From positions 3,299,557-3,363,556 of the forward strand of contig NZ_CP130886.1 of NCBI RefSeq assembly GCF_030622045.1: a stretch of 64,000 nt of DNA, written 5' to 3'. Position numbers and translations under genes: made by a program. Below, one piece after another: positions 26,616-34,914 of the stretch (position 1 is the first letter of the stretch; each line of letters begins with the position of its first letter). The notes under the pieces are model-generated. The model saw only the letters and a program-made list of their open reading frames with translations, did no database searches and was not told the origin of the DNA. The stretch is from Planctellipticum variicoloris. GTDB taxonomy: Bacteria; Planctomycetota; Planctomycetia; Planctomycetales; Planctomycetaceae.

Positions 26616-27838
26616 CGGGGGCCTCCCGTCGCCTGCAAAGAATTCAGCAGCATCCGTTCGAAACATTCCGCCCGTCCATCCCACGATTCCGCCGGCAGTC
26701 GGGCGTTTCGGGCCGCCGCCTGGTCGACGGGCAATCCAGTCGCGATGCGCAGTTTTACGAGTCGAGCGAACTCTTCCGGAGTCGCGGCCAGATCGAGGCA
26801 ATCGGCCCACTCGCGATTGGCAGGCAGGTCCCGGACGACCACCGGGCGGTCTGTCGCCAGATACTCCAGAAGTTTCAGAGGCTGCATGGCTCGCGTCACC
26901 GGCGCGTCGATGTAGGGCATGATCAGCACATCCGCCTGTCGCGCAGCAGCCGGCAAAGCGGCGTACGAGCATGCGGGCAAATGGACGATTCTCCGCCATT
27001 GTGGATTCTGGGGGGGCTGATCGGTCGGGCCGAGCAGGGCAATGGAACCGTTTTCGAGTTCCCGATCGAGCATCGTCAGAAAGTCCCCGTCCAATCGCCG
27101 ATCGGCCAGTCCCCAGAACAGGCAGCGTGGAGCTGGCAGCTCTTCAAACGGGGCCTTCTCCGGACCGTCAATGTTCCTCTGCCAATGGGCCAGATCGACT
27201 CCGTGCGGCAGGAATTGCGGCGCGGCGGCGTGCTCCTGCAATCTCCGCATCAGGACCTGACTGACGGCAATGGTGGCATCGACCTTCTGCAGCAGTTCCG
27301 CTTCCCGTTTGAGGAGCGACTGCTGATCGAGTCCCGGCCAACTGGAAAAATCGTCGACGCAATAGTAAACCCAGCGGTCGACCGGCAGTCGACCAACCAG
27401 ATCGGCGGAGATCGGCAGAGTTGTGACAGCCACCACCGGACGGCCTGCATTCCGCAATGCCGGTTGCAACTGACGGACCAGCAATCCGGCATTCCAGTCC
27501 CGTTCCCAACGACGTCGAATCCAGGGCCACATGTGGGGATTAAGGACGAGCGGCCCGTCAGCCGATGTTGAAGCATCCGCCCTGCGTCCGGGCATCAGCC
27601 ATTGGCTCAGTTTCTGAAAGCCGCGCGTGACCGTCGTCACATCCAGCCGCGGCGGCCGCATGCCGATCGTATTGACCCAGATTACGTCGTGCCGACTCTG
27701 CAGGCGCCGAAACAGGTGCTGAGCACTGGATGGATGCCGGCCCCAGTCGTCGGCAAAGACCAGAAAGGTCAGGCGATCGGATGGCGACAAATGTGGAGAG
27801 AACGGGAGCGCATCTGAGGGAGCGGCAGCCATGTTCAT
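26612..27838 (-). CDS. Glycosyltransferase, GT-B fold
   Basis: A 408-residue GT-B protein of the exosortase-locus type. It has LTFLVFADDWGRHPSSAQHL near the start, DRWVYYCVDDFSSWPGLD, VDATIAVSQVLMRRLQEHAA, FLPHGVDLAHWQ, and a donor-site segment IMPYIDAPVTRAMQPLKLLE followed by YLATDRPVV. ATG 27838 overlaps the stop of the FemAB-like gene as ATGA. The D-D and M-Q-P-L-K-L-L-E-Y pattern marks a subgroup common in EPS loci. The sugar is not predictable. Confidence 0.9.
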   Translation of the reverse strand: MNMAAAPSDALPFSPHLSPSDRLTFLVFADDWGRHPSSAQHLFRRLQSRHDVIWVNTIGMRPPRLDVTTVTRGFQKLSQWLMPGRRADASTSADGPLVLNPHMWPWIRRRWERDWNAGLLVRQLQPALRNAGRPVVAVTTLPISADLVGRLPVDRWVYYCVDDFSSWPGLDQQSLLKREAELLQKVDATIAVSQVLMRRLQEHAAAPQFLPHGVDLAHWQRNIDGPEKAPFEELPAPRCLFWGLADRRLDGDFLTMLDRELENGSIALLGPTDQPPQNPQWRRIVHLPACSYAALPAAARQADVLIMPYIDAPVTRAMQPLKLLEYLATDRPVVVRDLPANREWADCLDLAATPEEFARLVKLRIATGLPVDQAAARNARLPAESWDGRAECFERMLLNSLQATGGPR

Positions 27839-28923
27839 GGGATCCCCCGCACAATCGAGGGGCCGATGCAGCGCGTCAGCCAGACCGGCAGCCGTTTCCA
27901 GATTTCAATGAGGCGGCGGTTCCCGGGATTGTCGGGACGGAGGGCGTCGCGGGAGCCCTGCAACACGTGGTACTGCCAGACCGACGGGGAGGGGGCCGCA
28001 CCCCACTGTTTCTTGAATCGGTACGTGTTGCCGTCAACGCTGGACCGCCCGAAATCGAAAACCGCCTGGCCCCGCTCGATGGCGCGGCCGAGCAGATGCC
28101 AGTACATCAGCATATTGACGTTGCTGGCCCGGTATTCGAACAGGGCGCTCGCGCTGGGGACTTCCGTGCGGTCCGCGTCGTGAATCAACAATGCGGCGGC
28201 GACGGGCTTGGCGCCGTCGCGAACCACGCACAGCTCGGCGTCGGCTCCAAGGTCCCGCAGAATCGACGAAAAGAGTCGCTTTCCGAAAACCGGCGTTCCG
28301 AGGTCCCGCATGTTGCGCGCGAACACATCGTAGAAACCGTCGAGCTGGTCGGCCCCGCCCCACATGACTTGAAATTCGGACTTCTGCCCCTTGCGAATCT
28401 GGTTGCGAACTTTGGGATCCAGATCGGCCCAGAGCTCGTCAGCGGTCGCCGGAAGCGGCCGACGCATCAGGACCTTTTCCGTACGGGCATCGGTCAGCAG
28501 CGGGTGAGTCAGTTCGCGCTCCTGGCGAATTTCCAGATAGCGGACGCGGAGCTCGCGGGCCAGATCGACGGCTTCATCGATCAGTCCGGAAGCTGCCGCA
28601 GAATCATCGGTCTCCAGTCCGGCCGAGTTAATGTAGGGCAGACTGACAAGAAAACGGCCAAACAACGCGCTGGAGACCAGAGCCACGGGCAGGCGACCGA
28701 CGACCAGACCGCCGCGTTCGGCGATGAGCTCGTAAACCGAATGGCTGAGTCCGTCACGAAGCGCCGTGAGCCAGCGACGATCAAGTCCAGCCGGAGGCCG
28801 ACGGGGGTCGGACTCGGTCTGAGACTCCGTTACCCGGCGACGGAACACCCGCAGCGGAAACTCCGCCGACGTGGAGACGGCGGCCTGCTCGGCGGAACCA
28901 GGAGATGAGACGGTTGAGACCAT
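27835..28923 (-). CDS. FemAB-like protein, PEP-CTERM system-associated
   Basis: A 362-residue protein of the FemAB/GNAT fold, of the subfamily that accompanies exosortase (PEP-CTERM) loci. Typical blocks are SLPYINSAGLETDDSAAASG, YLEIRQERELTHPLLTDART, DLDPKVRNQIRKGQKSEFQV, FARNMRDLGTPVFGKRLF and VNMLMYWHLLGRAIERGQAV, then FDFGRSSVDGNTYRFKKQWG. FemAB proteins transfer amino acids from aminoacyl-tRNA to peptidoglycan; what the exosortase-linked subfamily acylates is not established. ATG 28923 has no rival. It is coupled by ATGA to the next glycosyltransferase. Confidence 0.9.
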   Translation of the reverse strand: MVSTVSSPGSAEQAAVSTSAEFPLRVFRRRVTESQTESDPRRPPAGLDRRWLTALRDGLSHSVYELIAERGGLVVGRLPVALVSSALFGRFLVSLPYINSAGLETDDSAAASGLIDEAVDLARELRVRYLEIRQERELTHPLLTDARTEKVLMRRPLPATADELWADLDPKVRNQIRKGQKSEFQVMWGGADQLDGFYDVFARNMRDLGTPVFGKRLFSSILRDLGADAELCVVRDGAKPVAAALLIHDADRTEVPSASALFEYRASNVNMLMYWHLLGRAIERGQAVFDFGRSSVDGNTYRFKKQWGAAPSPSVWQYHVLQGSRDALRPDNPGNRRLIEIWKRLPVWLTRCIGPSIVRGIP

Positions 28924-28954
28924 AGGATATTTATTGATAACCGATAAGAATCGT

Positions 28955-29551
28955 TCAGGCCGTTACGGTCGCAAATCGCTGCTGAATGACTCGGGCAGGC
29001 GCTCCCACTGCGACGACCCCGTCCGGCAGCGGTCGAGTGACAATTGCGCCTGCTCCGACGACGCAGTTCGCACCGACATCCGCCATAATCACGGCGTTCG
29101 CACCAATCCAGCTTCCGGCGCCGATCCGCACGACCTGGCTGCGTCCCGGCTGCTCGCGAATCGGTCGATCGGGGTCAGACGTTCCGTGCGTGTGAGGACC
29201 GCTGGGAACGTGGACGCCCGGGGCCAGCAGGACGTCTTGTTCAAGAATCACCCATCCGAGATGGCAGCGGGGACCGATGTAGACGTTTTCCCCAATCACC
29301 GAGTCCGCCTTGGAGAACAAAGTCCCAAAGCAGATCCTCGCAGAAGGGTGACATTCCTGCAGGACCAGAGAATAGAACGCCGAACGGAGATAACTGCCGG
29401 TTAAGCCGGGCAGCAGGCTGACAAGTTCCGACGACCCCTCAAGGGCCAGGTCCCGTCCCAGCAGGCTGGCCCGGACTCTCCAGGACAGGAAGAGAGGGAA
29501 GGTCAGAACCAGCGCGACAAACCGAGCCGCAGATTTCAGGAATGACTTCAC
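28955..29551 (-). CDS. Membrane-associated hexapeptide-repeat acyltransferase
   Basis: A 198-residue left-handed beta-helix acyltransferase. An N-terminal hydrophobic helix (FVALVLTFPLFLSW) is followed by hexapeptide turns from SARICFGTLFSKADSVIGEN through NVYIGPRCHLGWVILEQDVL to GAGSWIGANAVIMADVGANC and the closing VVAVGAPARVI. It would put an acetyl group on a sugar hydroxyl or amine. GTG 29551 forms a GTGA overlap with the upstream glycosyltransferase stop and precedes a natural start of the helix, so I prefer it to ATG 29641. Confidence 0.88.
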   Translation of the reverse strand: MKSFLKSAARFVALVLTFPLFLSWRVRASLLGRDLALEGSSELVSLLPGLTGSYLRSAFYSLVLQECHPSARICFGTLFSKADSVIGENVYIGPRCHLGWVILEQDVLLAPGVHVPSGPHTHGTSDPDRPIREQPGRSQVVRIGAGSWIGANAVIMADVGANCVVGAGAIVTRPLPDGVVAVGAPARVIQQRFATVTA

Positions 29552-30744
29552 GTTCCAGCGCCCCTCAGTCCGGCTGGGGAGAGTTCTTCGAACAGTCGAG
29601 CAAACTGTCGAATCGCGGAGGACTGATCGAACACGTCGCAAACGCGTTGCCGTGCAGACGCGCCAAAGGATGCACCCTGTTCCGCATCACCGGCAAGCCT
29701 TTCGATCGCTGCCGCCATGGCGACGGAGTCCCCGCGTGGTACGCGCAGACCGTCCACCCCTTCCCGGACAATCTCCGGATTGCCGCCGACATCGGTGACG
29801 ACGACCGGGCGCCCGCAGGCCATCGCTTCCAGCAGCGTCAACGACGCGGCTTCGCTGATGGACGGCAGCACGAACAGATCGGCGGCCTGCAGAATGCGGG
29901 CGACATCTCGACGGACTCCCCAGAACTGAACGCGATCCGCAATTCCCAGCTCACGACATTGCGCTTCGAGCTCCGCTCGCAATGGGCCGTCGCCCACCAG
30001 CAGCAGATCGACTTCGGGCAGATGCTGCGCCACCCGGGCAAACGCCGTCAGGAGCGTGCGATGATCTTTGATCGGGTGGAATCGGGCCACCGTGACAACG
30101 TACTTGCGGTCGGGCGACAGACCGAGTTCGCGGCGAAGGGCAGGGCGGTCTGCCGCCGGGCGGAACTCGTTCGGGTCGACGCCGTTGTAGATGACCTGGA
30201 TCGGCCGACGCCGAAAGCCATCCAAGTCCCGCACGGCATCGGCGCTGAACTGGCAGACGGCATTGATGCGGTCGGGAAAGCGCGAGAAGACGTGGCGATT
30301 GGCAAAACGGCGCAACGACGATACGTGATCGGGAAAGTGCCGGCCGTGTTCTGTGAAGACCAACCTGGCGCGCCAGCCTCCCAGGAGCTGGGCGATGGCC
30401 GAATAAAAGAACGGCGTGTACTGGTGGGCGTGAAGAATCTCAATCTGCCGGGATCGGACCAGCTTTGCAATCCGCCATGCGGCGCGAAAATCTCTTCCAG
30501 GACGCCGCTCGACGCACACAACTTCGATGCCCTCCCGGCGCAGTTGCTCGCCGAGGGGACCGATTTCGTCGAGGCAAATCACCGTCGGAACAATCTGTGA
30601 TCCGAGATCCCGGATCATGCGGTCGACGAGCATTTCTGCTCCAGCGACACGCATCCAGTGCATCACGAAGCCGACGCGAATCGGCGTCCCCGATTGCGAG
30701 GGAGCTTCGAATTGGGACGGCGCCGCTGACGTTCCTGCAGTCAT
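29548..30744 (-). CDS. Glycosyltransferase family 4
   Basis: A 398-residue GT-B glycosyltransferase. It has PIRVGFVMHWMRVAGAEMLV and IEILHAHQYTPFFYSAIAQL with VFTEHGRHFPD in the acceptor half, and YVVTVARFHPIKDHRTLLTA and the EX7E motif in SEAASLTLLEAMACGRPVVV in the donor half. This pattern is shared with glycosyltransferases that accompany exosortases. ATG 30744 overlaps the upstream stop as ATGA; ATG 30774 is ten codons further up. It should act in the cytoplasm on the lipid-linked oligosaccharide. Confidence 0.92.
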   Translation of the reverse strand: MTAGTSAAPSQFEAPSQSGTPIRVGFVMHWMRVAGAEMLVDRMIRDLGSQIVPTVICLDEIGPLGEQLRREGIEVVCVERRPGRDFRAAWRIAKLVRSRQIEILHAHQYTPFFYSAIAQLLGGWRARLVFTEHGRHFPDHVSSLRRFANRHVFSRFPDRINAVCQFSADAVRDLDGFRRRPIQVIYNGVDPNEFRPAADRPALRRELGLSPDRKYVVTVARFHPIKDHRTLLTAFARVAQHLPEVDLLLVGDGPLRAELEAQCRELGIADRVQFWGVRRDVARILQAADLFVLPSISEAASLTLLEAMACGRPVVVTDVGGNPEIVREGVDGLRVPRGDSVAMAAAIERLAGDAEQGASFGASARQRVCDVFDQSSAIRQFARLFEELSPAGLRGAGT

Positions 30745-32078
30745 GCCACCTCCCCCCGGGCCGTCAGGCCGCATTCGAGAAATTCTCCCAGGGGAGCGAG
30801 TCGGGCGTTCCAGTCGAAATGAGATTCCACGTGGGTTCTGCCGGATTGCGACAGGCGATCCGCCAAAGCGACATCGTCAAAGATCCGGCCGATGGACTGG
30901 AGCCAATCGTCGGGGGCTTCCGCCGAGAGCGCATCGCGCCCGGCCACGGCAGAGATGCCTTCCAGTGCCTGCGCGGACGCCACGACCGGAGTCTCGCAGG
31001 CCATCGCTTCGAGAACCTTGTTCTGCACTCCCCGCGCGACTTGCAGCGGCGCAATCGCCGCCGCGGCCTCAAACAGATAGGGCCGCACGTCGGGGACGTC
31101 GGCGTGAATACTCACGCCAGGCGCATCCGCCAGAGCGCGAACCGCCGCCGTCGGCCGGCGGCCGACAATCTTGAGGCTCGCCGCCGAGTAGCGACTTCGA
31201 ATTGACGGCCACACGTCCCGGCAGAACCAGCGAATTCCATCGACATTCGGACGATAGTCGAGCGCGCCGAGGAAGACGGCGGAATGCGGCTTCCGCGCAA
31301 CGCCCTCCGGCCGCTGGAAATATCCGAAGTCCACGCCGTTGCCGACGGCGATCGTATTCGCCGAGGGAGCGAGCTGCCGATACAGGGCGGCTTCCTCGTC
31401 GCTGACAAGCGTCACAACTGCGGCCCGGTCGCCAACTTGCCGCTCCACACGACGAAGTCGACGGCCTTCCAGCCCCAGCAGCCAGCTCTTCGGACCGGAT
31501 CCGGAACGCGAGAATTGCAGCCACTTTTCGCTGTCAACGTCCACCAGATCCAGTATCAGAGGCGCCTGTTCGAGGCCCGGTCGGCTCGTATACCCGGCCA
31601 TCCCGGAACAGAAGCAGACGACGGCATCGAACGGCTGCTTGCGGGAGACCTCATCAATCCAGCGCGCCAGCCGACGCGAATAGAACCAGCCTTCGGTAAT
31701 GCTTCTGCCGGAAAGCAGGCTGAGGCCGCCGTAGATCTTTCTGGAGAATCCGATCGGAGCGATGCAGGAGGATTCAGTCAGACTGTCGATGACGTGGAGG
31801 GCGTCTTGCGTCCAGGGCTCATCCCCCAGACACCCCAGCGAAACGGTTGCTCGCTCCGACAGGTAACGCAGGAGATTGTATGAGCGGATCCGATCCCCTT
31901 TGTCCGGAGGAAACGGAACCCGATGTGTCAGCAGCAGCACTCGCGGACGTCCCGACGGACGCCGGCCGGCCGCCCGCGCCTCCGCGGGCTGTTGATCTCG
32001 ATCCACGGCTGACAATAATTCCGGCACGAGCTGTCGATCTACAATACGGTTCGGAACGTCGCGACACGCAATGAACAT
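30741..32078 (-). CDS. Sugar transferase, PEP-CTERM/exosortase system-associated
   Basis: A 445-residue GT-B sugar transferase of the subfamily named for exosortase loci. The diagnostic N terminus VLLLTHRVPFPPDKGDRIRS is followed by YNLLRYLSERATVSLGCLGD, then VFLGALDYRPNVDGIRWFCR and the donor motif VARGVQNKVLEAMACETPVV. The 45 residues before the first strand are unusually long and charged, so a later start is possible, but no good candidate exists beyond ATG 32078. It is eight bases after manA. Confidence 0.9.
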   Translation of the reverse strand: MFIACRDVPNRIVDRQLVPELLSAVDRDQQPAEARAAGRRPSGRPRVLLLTHRVPFPPDKGDRIRSYNLLRYLSERATVSLGCLGDEPWTQDALHVIDSLTESSCIAPIGFSRKIYGGLSLLSGRSITEGWFYSRRLARWIDEVSRKQPFDAVVCFCSGMAGYTSRPGLEQAPLILDLVDVDSEKWLQFSRSGSGPKSWLLGLEGRRLRRVERQVGDRAAVVTLVSDEEAALYRQLAPSANTIAVGNGVDFGYFQRPEGVARKPHSAVFLGALDYRPNVDGIRWFCRDVWPSIRSRYSAASLKIVGRRPTAAVRALADAPGVSIHADVPDVRPYLFEAAAAIAPLQVARGVQNKVLEAMACETPVVASAQALEGISAVAGRDALSAEAPDDWLQSIGRIFDDVALADRLSQSGRTHVESHFDWNARLAPLGEFLECGLTARGEVA

Positions 32079-32086
32079 TTCGGAAG

Positions 32087-33121
32087 TCAGATTCCGGCAA
32101 GATCCGGGAGAAACGAATCCAGAACGACGGCCCCCGGCGGCAACCGGAGTGTCGTCGGAGGTCGACGGGCCGGCAGCAGCACCGTGCGTCCCGCACTCAA
32201 TTCGAAAGTTTCCGGGCCGGCGGTCACCGACGGAAGCCCTTCGATCACCATCAGCACGTGAAATCGATCATCGTCTTCAAACACGTGACCGCCAGATCCG
32301 CGATGGCGGCGAATCTCAAAGTATGGAGTTCGCAGCAGATGCTCGACAATGCCGGACGCATCGGACAGCCGGACAGGCTTCGCCCGGCGAACGATCGGGG
32401 CCTCAAAATCAATGCAGTCCAAGGACTCCGCAACGTGCAACGGACGTAAGCGGCCGTCGGCATCGGTTCGATTCCAGTCGAACAGGCGAAACGTGACATC
32501 GCTGGGCTGCTGAATTTCCGCCAGCAGAATTCCTTCGCCAATGGCGTGGACCGTCCCGGCCGGAATGTTGAAACAGTCGCCAGACTGGACTTCCTGACTT
32601 TCCAGGCACTCCGCGACGGAGCCGAGCTGAACGGCTTCCTGGAGAACGTCGCGATTCACGCCCGGACGCAAGCCGGCATAGATCCGGCTGCCGGGGTCCG
32701 CTTCGAGAATCACCCAGGCTTCACTCTTGCCGCCGTAGCGAAGGCCATGACGGGCCGCGTATTCGTCGTCCGGGTGAACCTGCACCGAAAGTCGGTCAGC
32801 CGCATCGAGAAACTTGCACAGCAGAGGGAACCGCGAGCAACCGTTGAAGCGTCCCAGCAGTTCGGAGCTGTAGTCACGCATGAGATCGTGCAGCGTCCTT
32901 CGATCCTGCGATCCGCCGACGATCGACGAACTGCAGTCATCGAAATCGGCAACTTCCCAGCTCTCCGCACACGACTGGCCGGCGGCGAGCTTTTTGCCGA
33001 AGCGAGTTTCGAGACGCGCGCCCCCCCAGCGGGCCTGCTTCAAGATCGGCGCGAGGAGAACCGGTCCGAGTGTTTCCACCGGAGACGCCTCGAACTTTCG
33101 CATCGACTTCATTTCGGGCAT
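32087..33121 (-). CDS. manA: Class I mannose-6-phosphate isomerase
   Basis: A 344-residue type I phosphomannose isomerase that interconverts fructose-6-phosphate and mannose-6-phosphate, feeding GDP-mannose. The zinc-binding motif sits in DRLSVQVHPDDEYAARHGLR, with GGKSEAWVILEADPGSRIYA and FNIPAGTVHAIGEGILLAEI completing the cupin core, and SDVTFRLFDWNRTDADGRLR near the C terminus. ATG 33121 is chosen over one 22 codons upstream, which would overlap the polysaccharide deacetylase end. No GDP-mannose pyrophosphorylase gene is in the window. Confidence 0.92.
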   Translation of the reverse strand: MPEMKSMRKFEASPVETLGPVLLAPILKQARWGGARLETRFGKKLAAGQSCAESWEVADFDDCSSSIVGGSQDRRTLHDLMRDYSSELLGRFNGCSRFPLLCKFLDAADRLSVQVHPDDEYAARHGLRYGGKSEAWVILEADPGSRIYAGLRPGVNRDVLQEAVQLGSVAECLESQEVQSGDCFNIPAGTVHAIGEGILLAEIQQPSDVTFRLFDWNRTDADGRLRPLHVAESLDCIDFEAPIVRRAKPVRLSDASGIVEHLLRTPYFEIRRHRGSGGHVFEDDDRFHVLMVIEGLPSVTAGPETFELSAGRTVLLPARRPPTTLRLPPGAVVLDSFLPDLAGI

Positions 33122-33164
33122 GGTGATCTGCAGACTGTTTCCATCAGGCGCAACCGCCCGGCCG

Positions 33165-34100
33165 TTACAAAGGCGATTCCGGCACATGAACCTGGGGTGC
33201 TGAAACCGTGATTGCCCCGGTATTCAGACCGGCAAAGTTTCCGGGATGCAACTGCCCGGCGGCACGACGTTCGGCAAGAACTTCGCCGACGGTTCCGAAA
33301 GAGAACGCCTGTAGCAGTTGATGCAGCTTGTGCAGCGTCGTTTTCAAGTTCTGGTAGTGGCGAAATCGCGAACGCCAGGGCGCAGAAATCCGCGGCTGAT
33401 CGGGATCGACCTCCCACGGATGGATGTAAAACATAAAGGACTGTCGCTGTTCGTGCGGAATGGTTCGCAATAGCCGCCGAGTCAGCCAGAACGGATACAG
33501 CCGGAAATAGCCTCCCCCCGAGGCAGGCACGTTCCAGCCCAGCTTCTGCACAACGGTCGGCGGAAACTCAATCAGCGTCCCCGCATCCCGCTCGATCAGA
33601 TAGGGAAACCGCGGCGCATCGGGCACGCCATAGTTGTCGTGATGCACCGGAAATACGCTCGAATCGATTTCAATCCCTTCCTCGATCAGAATATCAAGCG
33701 CCCACAGCGAGCGGCGCGTGATTGAGAACGACGGAGCCCGGTAAGCGGCGACTCGACAGCCGCCAGTGTCTTCCAGAATTCCGATCGAACGCTTCAAGTC
33801 GTCGCGAAACTCCTCGGGGGTCTGCTGATAGACGAGTTGATGCCCGTAGCCGTGCGTCGCCAGTTCGTGGCCTGCGTCGACGATTTCGCGAACGAGAGTC
33901 GGATTCCGCTCGGCGACCCAGCCGAGGACGAAGAAGGTTCCGCGAACGCCATGCCGATGCAGCAAGTCGAGGATCAGATGCGTGTTCGCAACGACACGGG
34001 ACTCAAACCGTTCCCATTCCGCCGGCCGGATCACACCGGAAAACGCCTGGACGTGGAAGTAATCTTCGACGTCGACCGTGAAACAGTGTCGAATCGACAA
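33165..34100 (-). CDS. Polysaccharide deacetylase, PEP-CTERM locus subfamily
   Basis: A 311-residue NodB-type deacetylase that removes acetyl groups from N-acetyl sugars. Visible are the first aspartate motif FTVDVEDYFHVQAFS, VRGTFFVLGWVAE, the metal-binding ELATHGYGHQLVY, AYRAPSFSIT, IDSSVFPVHH, and the C-terminal block GGGYFRLYPFWLT with FMFYIHPWEVDPDQPRI that is typical of the exosortase-locus subgroup. TTG 34100 is the first in-frame start and lies three residues before the first strand. It lacks a signal peptide, which fits the subgroup. It follows EpsI by 60 bases. Confidence 0.93.
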   Translation of the reverse strand: MSIRHCFTVDVEDYFHVQAFSGVIRPAEWERFESRVVANTHLILDLLHRHGVRGTFFVLGWVAERNPTLVREIVDAGHELATHGYGHQLVYQQTPEEFRDDLKRSIGILEDTGGCRVAAYRAPSFSITRRSLWALDILIEEGIEIDSSVFPVHHDNYGVPDAPRFPYLIERDAGTLIEFPPTVVQKLGWNVPASGGGYFRLYPFWLTRRLLRTIPHEQRQSFMFYIHPWEVDPDQPRISAPWRSRFRHYQNLKTTLHKLHQLLQAFSFGTVGEVLAERRAAGQLHPGNFAGLNTGAITVSAPQVHVPESPL

Positions 34101-34160
34101 CGAAGACCTTTCGTCAACGACGTTCCATTTGCGGGAACAATGGTCATTCGCGCAACGCGA

Positions 34161-34847
34161 TCAGGGCGTCTTCGGCGCCGCGAGAACGATTTGCAGTTCG
34201 TCGAGGAGCGAACTCGCAAATGATGAGGCCGCAGGAGACAGCCTTGAGACGTCATCCGCCTCGCGCGACGGATCCGCAATCACGTAGAGCTTGAACAGGC
34301 AGCCGGAACCGGCAAAGGCCGTCCGAGGATGCTCGGGAGCCGTCCAGACGGCCCCGTTCGGGGACCACGTCCAGAGCGTCAGGAGGCCGCGATCATTTGG
34401 CTGGCCGGATTGAAAGACCGTCTTCGAGAACTGCGCTTTCACCCCGGGACTGCGTCCCTCGACATCGTACTTCGTCAACGGTTCCATCTGATTCAAGCCC
34501 GCGCCCGTAAAACAGACGGTCGGCTCGTGCAGCGAAATCGGACCCGGGCGTCCGGCCAGCAGATGGATCTGCACTTTCTCACCGGATTCCGAATCGACGT
34601 ATGTTCGCGAAGTGGCGCCGACCGCCCCGGCCATCTCAAGCTGTCGCGGATCAAGCGGCGATTCGGTGCTCGTCCACGAACCAATCTTCACTGGCAGCTC
34701 GCGGACTCGCGAGGAAATCGCCGCGACTTGAGCCGGCAGACCCCACCGATCCGTCACGAGCCCGTGTGCGACACCGCCGGCTGCGATCGCCAGAATGGCG
34801 AGGCTGCTCAGAACTACGAATCGAGGCTGCCTGGTCTTTTTCGCCAT
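34161..34847 (-). CDS. epsI: Exosortase-associated EpsI-like protein
   Basis: A 228-residue protein of the EpsI (DUF3485) family, which is fused to or encoded beside exosortases. A single N-terminal helix (FVVLSSLAILAIAAGG) anchors it and the rest is periplasmic. The core contains PVKIGSWTSTESPLDPRQLE, GATSRTYVD, and the conserved segment LAGRPGPISLHEPTVCFTGA, which carries the family's His and Cys. Its function is unproven; it may present or process the sorting substrate or the glycan. It is separated from the exosortase by the wzc gene, so the pair is split here. Confidence 0.88.
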   Translation of the reverse strand: MAKKTRQPRFVVLSSLAILAIAAGGVAHGLVTDRWGLPAQVAAISSRVRELPVKIGSWTSTESPLDPRQLEMAGAVGATSRTYVDSESGEKVQIHLLAGRPGPISLHEPTVCFTGAGLNQMEPLTKYDVEGRSPGVKAQFSKTVFQSGQPNDRGLLTLWTWSPNGAVWTAPEHPRTAFAGSGCLFKLYVIADPSREADDVSRLSPAASSFASSLLDELQIVLAAPKTP

Positions 34848-34914
34848 GATTGCCTGACGCAGGATTCAAGGTGACAAAATTTGCCGACGCAGAGTCTTCC
34901 GGATGCCGAAACTC

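Noticed and set aside
25623-26915. A 430-codon plus-strand frame opposite the glycosyltransferase genes
   Set aside because: It is antisense to two confident glycosyltransferases and shows no domain or ribosome site.
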